Shown here: one piece after another, positions 56,836-64,000 of the stretch
Position numbering within the stretch: the stretch's first letter is position 1
Layout of the letters: each line of letters opens with the position of its first letter
Source of the DNA: an uncultured Verrucomicrobiales bacterium
GTDB lineage: Bacteria > Verrucomicrobiota > Verrucomicrobiia > Verrucomicrobiales > DEV007
NCBI GenBank assembly: GCA_937891465.1
Contig: CALAHF010000055.1
Span: 1 to 64,000 of the forward strand
Reading direction: 5' to 3'
Length of the DNA stretch: 64,000 nt
The notes under the pieces: model-generated
The model's input: only the letters and a program-made list of their open reading frames with translations
Database searches by the model: none
Told to the model about the DNA's origin: nothing
Translations under genes and position numbers: made by a program

Positions 56836-57132
56836 TCTGAGCCTTCAATGGATCGCTGAACGGCGGCAAATGTCAGCCAAAACGCTCGCTAGTTTGAACG
56901 ACTTGAGGGAGGAAACTGACGGTAAGAGCTTCGCGCATGGGAAGATGCTGACCGAATGGGACGGGATCGTGTCGGAGCTGATGGTCTGAGCAACGACCAT
57001 CAGGCATGCGGAAACGTGTGAGGGACTTAATTAAAGAACGGTCGTAGGATTGGGTATAATGAATTTCATATTCCACTCTTCGTGGGTCTTTGTCCGATTC
57101 TTGGCTGTCTTACTCTCATAGCGTAAACAACC
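56836..57132. other. Spacer before the DUF1592 gene
   Basis: About 297 bases. A 39-codon frame from ATG at 56871 is open but has no clear ribosome binding site and no recognisable domain. Nothing else is named. Base composition rises in GC from here into the next two genes. Confidence 0.4.
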
Positions 57133-60100
57133 ATGAGTCGTCCAACTAACTTCGGCCTTTACCAGGCCTTCGTCGGGCTCTCCCTGGTTCTGATGGCATC
57201 CTTTGCTTTCGGTGAACCAATCCCGGAGTCGCTGAATCGCGTCATCGAGAACCACTGCGCGGATTGTCACGATGATGTGGAGGCGAAGGGCGGTTTGGAT
57301 CTTTTTTCTCTGAAGTGGGATCTCGAGGATCCCCACACCACCGGGATCTGGGTGAAGGTTCACGATGTTCTTTCTGCGGGTGAAATGCCGCCGAAGAAAA
57401 AGAGCAAATTGGGCGATGCGCAACGCGGGGCAGCGGTGGTGGACCTGGCGAATCGGATCGTCGAAGTGCAGGAGGCAGATTACGTTCAGCATGGGCGCTC
57501 AGTTTCGCGGCGAGTGAATCGTTTCGAATACGAGAATGTTCTTCGCGACTTGTTGCACGATCCCTACCTCAAGATCGCGGATCAGTTGCCCCTCGACGGG
57601 GAGGTTCATGGATTTGCCAAAGTTGGAGGCGCCCTCGATGTTTCCCACGTGCAGGTCGATGCCTACCTCGATGTTGCCGAGCTTGCGCTTCGCCGGGCCC
57701 TCGAGTTTCCAGCTGAAAAGCCGAAGACCACCACGCACCGTCATTACGCGCGCGAACAGGGGAGGCTGTGGAGCGGTTCAGGGAATGCCGGTTGGACACG
57801 ATTTTCTCTTGCCCTGGAGGGCTTGGATATCAATGAGAAGTATTCATTCAGCAAGAAAGGTTTTGACCCCGTCGAGAAGTCCCAACCCGTGGGGATCACC
57901 GTCGACGACGCCGAGGCGGAACGCACCGGGCCCTGGCGCAAGTCCACCCGTCGCCCTAACCACGTCGGGGCACACTATCTGGCCACCGACAAGGACAAGG
58001 GTCCCTACTCGATTAAGTGGGAGGCCACTTTGCCGAAACCCGGGATCTACGACGTGCGGGTAAGCTTCGGAGGGGGGAAGAGTCTGGCCAAGGCAGCCTC
58101 ATACCTGGTTCGCCACGCCGAGGGCGAAACCCGCGTGACCATCGACCAAAGCCAAACGCCGACCATTCAAGGCCTCTGGTTTCCCATTGGACGTTTCACC
58201 TTCGAGTCAACCGCGGGTGATCCCAAAACCGATACTGTCATGGCGGAGGTATCGCTCACCGACAAGAACGCCAAGGGCTACGTCATCGCGGATGCCGTCC
58301 AGTTCGTGCACCTCGATGACCTGGAAAAGGAGGGCAAGAAGACAGAACCCTCTGAGGAGGCGTCCACCGCCATTTTTAGAGGAGCTTACACGCCTTTCTA
58401 TTATGGGTTTGAAAAGTATAAAGCCCCAGTTCGTGGCGACTACAAGGTTCGCCTGAAGGCTCGATCCGTCCTTCGCCAAACCGACTACGTCGATTGGGAA
58501 GGGGAAAAGAAACCGCGCTTCTATCCGAACCTGGTGCTTGATGCCTCTCGACGCTATCCGACTCCCGTCAATGATCGTGTGTTGCCGGGAAAGCGGAGTG
58601 AGCCGGTCAAGGTGTATTCGTCCACCCTGGACGAACCGAACACTCAGAACATGCTCCCGATCGGGACCTTCGAAGCGCCGCCCGAGGTGCCCGAGGTCTT
58701 TGAACTGGCCGCCTTCCTGGAGAAGGGCGCCATGGTGAAACTCGATTGCATGCGCCTTCCGAGCCCGATGGTTCCGGCCATGCCGCATACCATCCAGAAA
58801 AGTGATCCGGATGGCTATCCCGGAGTCGCCTTCCACTGGCTGGAAGTCGAAGGTCCGATCATCGAGGATTGGCCGCCCGCGTCCTATCGCACGCTCTTCG
58901 GGGACGTCCCCTTCAAACAGATGGGCCGCCATGTCGTAGCCGTATCGGAACAACCGTTGAGCGATGCAAAGAAGCTGCTGGCCGGGTTCATGGAGCGGGC
59001 TTACCGGCGGCCGGTTGTGAAGGCGGAGTTCGATCGATTTCACCAGTATGCGAAGCAGTTGCTGGAGGATGACCAGCCGTTTACGGAGGCGATGATCGCG
59101 ACGTATTCGGCGGTGTTGGCCTCGCCCGAGTTTCTCTTCCACTGCGGGCAACCGGGCGAACTGGATGACTTTGCTCTGGCCGAGCGCCTCTCGTTTTTTC
59201 TCGGCGAATCCATGCCGGACGAGTCACTCCGCGCCTTGGCCCGATGGGGAAAGCTTCGCGAGCCTGAAGCTCTTCGAGCGGAAGTTGATCGCTTGCTGGA
59301 CAAACCCGAAGCGAGCCGTTTCGTGAAGGAGTTCCTCAATTCCTGGCTCAAGCTGGACGAGATCAACGATACCGATCCCGACCGGGAGCTCTATCCGGAG
59401 TACGCCGGAGACTGGTGGCTGGTAAACTCGATGGTCGAAGAGTCACGCCTCTATTTCGCTGACCTTGTCGCGAGCAATCGCCCAGCCCGGAATGTCATCG
59501 ACGCCGATTATACTTTTCTCGACGAACGCCTTGCGCGGCATTACCGCGTGCCCGGAATTGTTGGCCCATCGTTCCAGCGCACATCGCTTCCTGAGCAGAG
59601 CCCTTATGGGGGAATTCTCACCCAGGCGGCCGTGCTCAAGGTGACGGCAAACGGAACCGTCACATCTCCGGTTCTGCGCGGGGTCTACGTGATGGAGCGT
59701 TTCCTTGGCGATCCACCATCTCCTCCACCCCCATCCGTTCCCGCCGTGGAGCCGGATATCCGCGGAGCGGCGACGATTCGTGAGTTGCTGAAGAAGCATC
59801 GCGCGGATCCGTCCTGTGCGAGCTGTCATGAGAAGATCGATCCGCCGGGCTTCGCGCTGGAGAGCTTCGATGTCATGGGGCGCTGGAGGGATAACTACCG
59901 CTCGCTCGGCGAGGGATCGAAGCGCATTGAAGGAGTGGGCCGGAGTGGCAACGAATTTGTCCACTACATCGGCAAGCAAGTCGATGCCTCGGGTGTGACG
60001 TCCAAGGGCGAGGACTTCGGCGACATTGTCGCGTTCAAGAAGCTCCTGCTGCAGGATGAGGAAGCCATTGCACGAAATTTGACCGAGCAGCTTCTGGTGT

Positions 60101-60237
60101 ATGCAACGGGGGCTCCTGTGGGATTCGCGGATCGCGATGACGTTTCGGCCATTCTCGAAAAGAGCCGGGCGTCGGAATTTGGCGTTCGCACGCTCATTCA
60201 CAAAATTATTCAAAGTCCATTGTTCCTTCGGAAATAA
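57133..60237 (+). CDS. Large cytochrome-type DUF1592 protein with golvesin insert
   Basis: 1034 residues with a signal-like N-terminus. A planctomycete cytochrome motif, C42-A-D-C45-H46, lies near the front. DUF1587-type sequence follows (RRVNRFEYENVLRDLLHD). A golvesin-like sandwich is inserted near residues 280-400 (WEATLPKPGIYDVRVSF, YVIADAVQFVHLDD). Then come DUF1595/DUF1592 regions (LADAKKLLAGFMERAYRR-like, EFLFHCGQPGELDDFALAERL) and DUF1588 with CASCHEKIDPPGFALESFD near residue 894, then DUF1585. The two CxxCH sites suggest heme binding and an electron-transfer role with the DUF1552 protein encoded four bases downstream. The same golvesin module starts the sulfatase at 19.8 kb. More GC-rich than flanking DNA. 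Confidence 0.92.
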   Translation: MSRPTNFGLYQAFVGLSLVLMASFAFGEPIPESLNRVIENHCADCHDDVEAKGGLDLFSLKWDLEDPHTTGIWVKVHDVLSAGEMPPKKKSKLGDAQRGAAVVDLANRIVEVQEADYVQHGRSVSRRVNRFEYENVLRDLLHDPYLKIADQLPLDGEVHGFAKVGGALDVSHVQVDAYLDVAELALRRALEFPAEKPKTTTHRHYAREQGRLWSGSGNAGWTRFSLALEGLDINEKYSFSKKGFDPVEKSQPVGITVDDAEAERTGPWRKSTRRPNHVGAHYLATDKDKGPYSIKWEATLPKPGIYDVRVSFGGGKSLAKAASYLVRHAEGETRVTIDQSQTPTIQGLWFPIGRFTFESTAGDPKTDTVMAEVSLTDKNAKGYVIADAVQFVHLDDLEKEGKKTEPSEEASTAIFRGAYTPFYYGFEKYKAPVRGDYKVRLKARSVLRQTDYVDWEGEKKPRFYPNLVLDASRRYPTPVNDRVLPGKRSEPVKVYSSTLDEPNTQNMLPIGTFEAPPEVPEVFELAAFLEKGAMVKLDCMRLPSPMVPAMPHTIQKSDPDGYPGVAFHWLEVEGPIIEDWPPASYRTLFGDVPFKQMGRHVVAVSEQPLSDAKKLLAGFMERAYRRPVVKAEFDRFHQYAKQLLEDDQPFTEAMIATYSAVLASPEFLFHCGQPGELDDFALAERLSFFLGESMPDESLRALARWGKLREPEALRAEVDRLLDKPEASRFVKEFLNSWLKLDEINDTDPDRELYPEYAGDWWLVNSMVEESRLYFADLVASNRPARNVIDADYTFLDERLARHYRVPGIVGPSFQRTSLPEQSPYGGILTQAAVLKVTANGTVTSPVLRGVYVMERFLGDPPSPPPPSVPAVEPDIRGAATIRELLKKHRADPSCASCHEKIDPPGFALESFDVMGRWRDNYRSLGEGSKRIEGVGRSGNEFVHYIGKQVDASGVTSKGEDFGDIVAFKKLLLQDEEAIARNLTEQLLVYATGAPVGFADRDDVSAILEKSRASEFGVRTLIHKIIQSPLFLRK

Positions 60238-60241
60238 GCTG

Positions 60242-61492
60242 ATGAAAACATCCCGTCGAACCATCCTGCGAGCAGCCGGCATCGGCCTGAGTCTGCCCTT
60301 GCTTGAATCTTTCGGGGCCACGGCTTCGAAGGCCTCTCCCAAGCGCATGATCGCCATCAATCAAGATCTGGGCTTCATTCCTAAACGCTTTTTTCCTGAG
60401 ACTTCGGGAAGGAATTATACGATGTCCCCTTACCTCGAAAAAATCGCGGCGCACCGGGAGCAGTTCACCGTGTTCAGCGGGCTCTCCCATCCCGGCGTCG
60501 ATGGAGGGCATCGCGCCGACAAAACGTTTTTGACCGCAGCACCGCATCCTGGGCGGGCGAGCTTTCGCAACACGATTTCCCTCGACCAGGTGATGGCCAA
60601 TGAGGTCGGGCATGAGACCCGCTTCCGGTCTCTGTCTCTTGGGATCAACGATGTGAGGAGCCTTTCCTACACCCAGGCGGGGGTCGAGATTCCTACCATC
60701 AAGAGCGCGGCTGAGCTCTACAAAAAAATGTTTCTTCAGGGCGACCAGAAGGCGATGGAAGCGCAACTGACGCGGCTGCAACGCAAGGGGAGTATTCTCG
60801 ATGTCGTGATGGGCCAGAGCTCAGATCTGAGCAAACGCGTGAGCGCGTCCGACCGCGAGCGGATCGATCAATATCAAACCGCGGTCCGTAGTCTGGAGCA
60901 GCGGCTCACCGAAGCGAAAGCCTGGGAAATCCGGCCCAAGCCCAAGGTGGACGAAGCGATGCCGGAGTATCCGGAGGACAAGAAGGAGTTCTTCGAAATG
61001 GTACGCATGATGAATGACATGTCCCGTCTCGCCTTGCAGACGGATTCGACCCGGGTGATTACACTATTCCTGGGTAGTGTGCGCACTCCGGGGGTGAAAT
61101 TTGAGGACGGCCACTCGCTCGGCGGTTATCACAACCTTTCTCATCACGGCAAAGACGAGGCGAAGTTGAAACAGCTGGAAGAGATCGAAACCGCGCAGAT
61201 GAAGTTGTTCGGCGACCTTCTTCGGGATCTCCAGGAAGTCGAGGAGACGGACAGCAGCCTGCTGGACAACACCATGGTTCTCTATGGCTGCCACATGGGT
61301 GATGCCAACATTCACAATAACAACAACCTCCCAGTTATCCTCGCGGGTGGTGGGTTTCGCCACGGGCAGCACCTGGCGTTTAACGAGCACAACAACACCC
61401 CGCTGTGTGATGTCTTCGTCAGGATGCTTCAGAAGATGGGCATCGAGGCTGACCGCTTTGGAAGCAGCAATGGGACGTTGACTGGGCTTTGA
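60242..61492 (+). CDS. DUF1552-domain protein with Tat-type signal
   Basis: 416 residues from ATG at 60242, four bases after the DUF1592 stop. An earlier in-frame start inside that gene is rejected because it would lose the signal. The N-terminus (KTSRRTILRAAGIGLSLPLL) is a twin-arginine-like signal. DUF1552 landmarks follow: GLSHPGVDGGHRADKTFLTA, SLSLGINDVRSLSYTQAG and LYGCHMGDANIHNNNNLPVIL. DUF1552 is the regular partner of DUF1592 in PVC genomes, and the pair is thought to form a secreted oxidising complex, though the reaction is unknown. Shares the GC-rich composition of its partner. Confidence 0.93.
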   Translation: MKTSRRTILRAAGIGLSLPLLESFGATASKASPKRMIAINQDLGFIPKRFFPETSGRNYTMSPYLEKIAAHREQFTVFSGLSHPGVDGGHRADKTFLTAAPHPGRASFRNTISLDQVMANEVGHETRFRSLSLGINDVRSLSYTQAGVEIPTIKSAAELYKKMFLQGDQKAMEAQLTRLQRKGSILDVVMGQSSDLSKRVSASDRERIDQYQTAVRSLEQRLTEAKAWEIRPKPKVDEAMPEYPEDKKEFFEMVRMMNDMSRLALQTDSTRVITLFLGSVRTPGVKFEDGHSLGGYHNLSHHGKDEAKLKQLEEIETAQMKLFGDLLRDLQEVEETDSSLLDNTMVLYGCHMGDANIHNNNNLPVILAGGGFRHGQHLAFNEHNNTPLCDVFVRMLQKMGIEADRFGSSNGTLTGL

Positions 61493-61540
61493 ATGAAAGC
61501 GAAGGGCAAAAGCGGGCTTATTTGGATGGAACGCGAAATT

Positions 61541-61630
61541 GATCGTTTTACGATCGAACTCTATTCGTTTATAAATCACTACGAATCAATAAGGTCCGTT
61601 CGATGAACGTACCTTATCTGTTCGTGAAGC
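61541..61630. repeat. Palindromic repeat family, copies with compensatory changes
   Basis: The copy at 61582-61626 has left arm CGAATCAATAAGGT and right arm ACCTTATCTGTTCG. Compared with the consensus, AATAGGGT became AATAAGGT and ACCCTATT became ACCTTATC, so the changed base pairs with its changed partner. A partial copy precedes it (CGATCG near 61551). It lies beyond the DUF1552 stop. Confidence 0.75.
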
Positions 61631-61773
61631 GGGGATGGCGGAAAAATTGCCCTTCACTTTCATTCACCCCCTATTGACGGGCTTGGTTTAATCCGCGAAA
61701 ACCCACGTGGTACAAGCGCTTGAAGACGGTCCTGCTGAAGGCAAAAGGAAAAGAAAAATATGAATCAAAGCAC

Positions 61774-64000
61774 ATGAGTTATAAGAACCTACAACTGGCA
61801 TTCATGTCCATTATGGCAATCTTTTCGCCGACCGTCCGAGCTCAGGGGCAAGTCGTAGTCAAGTCCTTTGGAAAAGATAAGATTATATTAGGACCTTTCC
61901 TAATCCATGGGATTTGCGCGCTGCTATTGATACTGGCCACGACGAGCTATGGAGAGCCCGCGCTGACCAGTGAGGTTTCCCAACACGCATTTATTGAGAA
62001 ACATTGTATCGAGTGCCATGACGGTGATACTGAAAAGGGAGGGTTCAATATCGAGTCTCTCCAATCGGTGACGGCAGCGAATGCGGTTGAATGGCAGAAA
62101 GCCTGGGAGCAGGTGTCGCTCAAAGAAATGCCACCGAGGAAGAAGCCGCAACCCGATCAGCTGGAGCGCCTGCACTTTGTGAACGGCGTGATAGCGGGGT
62201 TGCAGGAAGCTTCGAAAGACCAAGGCGGTTTTCATGAAAATCTATTACCCACCAAGGGTAATTATGTGGACCATGAGTTGCTCTTTTCAAGCACAATCAA
62301 AGAGACTGAGCCGCCCTCGACACCTTCGAGGATGTGGCGCATTCACCCCGACGCCTATCTGGTTAAACTCAAAGAACTGGTTCACAACACGCCGGAATTC
62401 AATCCTAAATATCCCGGGCAATTAGCCAGCGGTGACCCAGTGATCGTTTCGAAAGTCATGACGGACACAGGAGATGTGAGATTGTCATTGGGATCTGACC
62501 AAGTCATGGGAATACGCAACGGTTCTGGTTGGCTGAATGGTTTTCCTTCTGTCAGACCAGTTCAAAGTCTGAGCGGTGAGAGGGGGCTACAGGATTTCCC
62601 CGTGATGTACGAGGTGACTAGTGATGAGATGCATCTGCTGGTGACCAATGCGAAAGCTGTTTTGAAACACATGATTGTAGGCTCGGCGGACGTGCCGGAT
62701 TACATGTGGAGGGATCCTAAGAATTACACCCTCAAGCGTATTAATACGATGATCGTAAATGGTAAGGAAAAGACTTTCGCCGATCGGGAAACCACCCATC
62801 TGTATATCAAAGGTTATCAACGCAAATACAGCCCGTTTATGGACGTCATGGCAACCGAGGAGTTGCCCACCCACGCTCAACTGGAGAAACTGGTGCCCTT
62901 CCTTTTCAACTCTCTCACGGGGCGAAATCCCCGGGTTGAGGAATTGAATAAGCAGATTTCATTTATTCAAAATGAAGTGAAAGTATTGGGGAAAGTAGAG
63001 GGGCTTATTGTTGGTTGCGTCCCCATCTTTCTGCACCCGGAAGCGTTGTACCGTTATGAATTTGGTAGCGGCGCCCCTGATCAATACGGCAGGGTAATGC
63101 TTGCGGGAGACGAGTTGGCTAATTCGATCGCAGGTGCCTTGACTTACATGTCGCCGGACCCTCAATTGCAGGCGGCTCTCAAGGCAGGGGATTTTAGGTC
63201 TCGGGCTGATGTTCTACGCGAGGTCACGCGGATAATGGATGATGGTTCTATTCGCAAGCCGCGCATTTTGAGGTTTTTCCAGGAATACTTTGATTACCAT
63301 CGCGCTCCTTTGGTTTGTAAGGACACTCAATCTTTGAAGGCGGCTAAGGTTCACGATACGGGCAGTCAATACAACCTTAAGATGAACTATTTGGTTTCTG
63401 AAACTGATCGATTGATAGAATACATTTTGGCGGCTGATCGCAATGTTTTGCATGAGCTTTTAACAACTAATGATTGCATCGTAAGAGCCAGGCCTACTAT
63501 CAAAGAGGAAAAGCCATTTCATACCTATAACAATGCGACTTCGCTTTCTTTTTACAACAACACGACCACTAAATATGGCAAGCGACAAAATCAAAAAGGA
63601 GAAATTGGTATTGAAGATATCGAGCGCCCGATTTTTATCCGTGAATACTGGGCCTCAACCAGTGTAACGGGGCCTTCGCCCTGGGAAATGATGACCTTTC
63701 CTGCCACCGAACGTTGCGGTATCCTCACTCAGCCCAGTTGGCTGATCGCCCATTCGGACGCTATGGATAACCACGCTGTGTTTCGGGGTCGATGGATCAG
63801 AGAACGGCTATTGGGTGGTGGCGTGCCTGAAGTGCCGATCACAGTGGATGCGGTTTTACCTGATGAACCGAAGGAATCATTGCGTCATCGAATGCGGGTG
63901 ACTCGAGCGGAAGAGTGCTGGCGTTGTCATCAGAAAATGGATCCGCTGGGTCTTCCTTTTGAGATGTTTAATCACGTCGGCAAATTTCGAAAAATCAAAA
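61774..64000 (+). CDS. Divergent cytochrome/DUF1588-type protein, 3' end outside window
   Basis: One frame is open from ATG at 61774 to the window end, 742 residues so far. A heme motif C78-IECHDGD lies early (KHCIECHDGDTEKGGFN), followed by LKEMPPRKKPQPDQLERL, the usual start of this protein class. A late motif CWRCHQKMDPLGLPFEMF near residue 715 is the DUF1588 signature. The front shows two signal-like hydrophobic stretches in one frame (LAFMSIMAIFSPTVRA, then LIHGICALLLILATTSYG), so the true start may be internal. The middle is much diverged from the DUF1592 gene just upstream and less GC-rich. Possibly a distant paralogue for another substrate. Confidence 0.85.
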   Translation, partial: MSYKNLQLAFMSIMAIFSPTVRAQGQVVVKSFGKDKIILGPFLIHGICALLLILATTSYGEPALTSEVSQHAFIEKHCIECHDGDTEKGGFNIESLQSVTAANAVEWQKAWEQVSLKEMPPRKKPQPDQLERLHFVNGVIAGLQEASKDQGGFHENLLPTKGNYVDHELLFSSTIKETEPPSTPSRMWRIHPDAYLVKLKELVHNTPEFNPKYPGQLASGDPVIVSKVMTDTGDVRLSLGSDQVMGIRNGSGWLNGFPSVRPVQSLSGERGLQDFPVMYEVTSDEMHLLVTNAKAVLKHMIVGSADVPDYMWRDPKNYTLKRINTMIVNGKEKTFADRETTHLYIKGYQRKYSPFMDVMATEELPTHAQLEKLVPFLFNSLTGRNPRVEELNKQISFIQNEVKVLGKVEGLIVGCVPIFLHPEALYRYEFGSGAPDQYGRVMLAGDELANSIAGALTYMSPDPQLQAALKAGDFRSRADVLREVTRIMDDGSIRKPRILRFFQEYFDYHRAPLVCKDTQSLKAAKVHDTGSQYNLKMNYLVSETDRLIEYILAADRNVLHELLTTNDCIVRARPTIKEEKPFHTYNNATSLSFYNNTTTKYGKRQNQKGEIGIEDIERPIFIREYWASTSVTGPSPWEMMTFPATERCGILTQPSWLIAHSDAMDNHAVFRGRWIRERLLGGGVPEVPITVDAVLPDEPKESLRHRMRVTRAEECWRCHQKMDPLGLPFEMFNHVGKFRKIK

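Noticed and set aside
56871-56990. 39-codon open frame beyond the Mrp gene
   Set aside because: No ribosome binding site, no domain and partly adjacent to a repeat; could be chance.
58207-59151. Minus-strand open frame of 314 codons inside the DUF1592 gene
   Set aside because: Antisense shadow in GC-rich DNA; the plus strand carries all recognisable motifs.
10938-61630. CRISPR array
   Set aside because: The GGGTTGGTTCG repeats are dispersed, palindromic and single or paired; there is no regular spacer structure and no cas gene.

Overview
The window comes from a bacterium of the PVC superphylum, most likely Verrucomicrobiota, although a planctomycete cannot be excluded from one window. The evidence is the gene content: four formylglycine-type sulfatases, a tandem DUF1080 protein, a PVC-type heme-binding CxxCH protein, DUF1501, a DUF1592/DUF1552 pair, a PmoA-like DUF6807 protein and a DUF5722-like protein. 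These go with a housekeeping core of gyrB-gyrA, glmS, glgC, ppdK and an Mrp-type ATPase. The lifestyle suggested is heterotrophic breakdown of sulfated polysaccharides, with much secreted and membrane-bound cytochrome-type machinery.

Layout. 0.3-7 kb: sugar isomerase-like TIM barrel, small protein, gyrB-gyrA operon. 7-17 kb: PVC heme protein and its 4-bp-overlapping SGNH-like partner, a 51-aa membrane protein, M1 aminopeptidase, a frameshifted Uma2 gene, tandem DUF1080 protein, Xaa-Pro peptidase. 17-19.5 kb: sigma-54 response regulator and a TIR/SEFIR gene broken by one TGA. 19.8-28.5 kb: golvesin-sulfatase, a 6S-RNA-like structured RNA, ACT protein, glmS, glgC, VOC protein, SGNH hydrolase, MscS channel. 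28.5-38.2 kb: two sulfatases around an eroded AsnB/kinase-like chimera, and a frameshifted membrane-anchored gene. 38.2-41.3 kb: ppdK with a histone-H1-like tail, a promoter, an early terminator in its leader, and a classical end terminator. 41.5-51.3 kb: methyltransferase, frameshifted HD gene, DUF5722-like and PmoA-like genes, a deletion remnant of dacB, and an ECF sigma / anti-sigma / sulfatase operon joined by ATGA overlaps. 51.5-64 kb: orphan DUF1501 gene, a tight permease-permease-degenerate ABC ATPase-Mrp operon, the DUF1592/DUF1552 pair in visibly more GC-rich DNA, and a divergent cytochrome/DUF1588 gene running off the end.

Three themes stand out. (1) A family of short palindromic elements sits in at least nine intergenic sites, mostly touching stop codons. 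Its core arms are CGAAGCAATAGGGT and ACCCTATTGCTTCG, and some copies carry paired (compensatory) changes, so the hairpin itself seems to matter. (2) Six loci are eroded by +1 frameshifts, nonsense changes, internal deletion or fusion. Some could be homopolymer sequence errors, but the nonsense, deletion and fusion events cannot be. (3) Two candidate new objects deserve attention: a rod-shaped RNA at 22020-22165 with its own promoter, and a dipeptide-type transporter operon whose only ATPase has lost nearly every catalytic motif and which is followed by an Mrp-family ATPase lacking its second metal-site cysteine.
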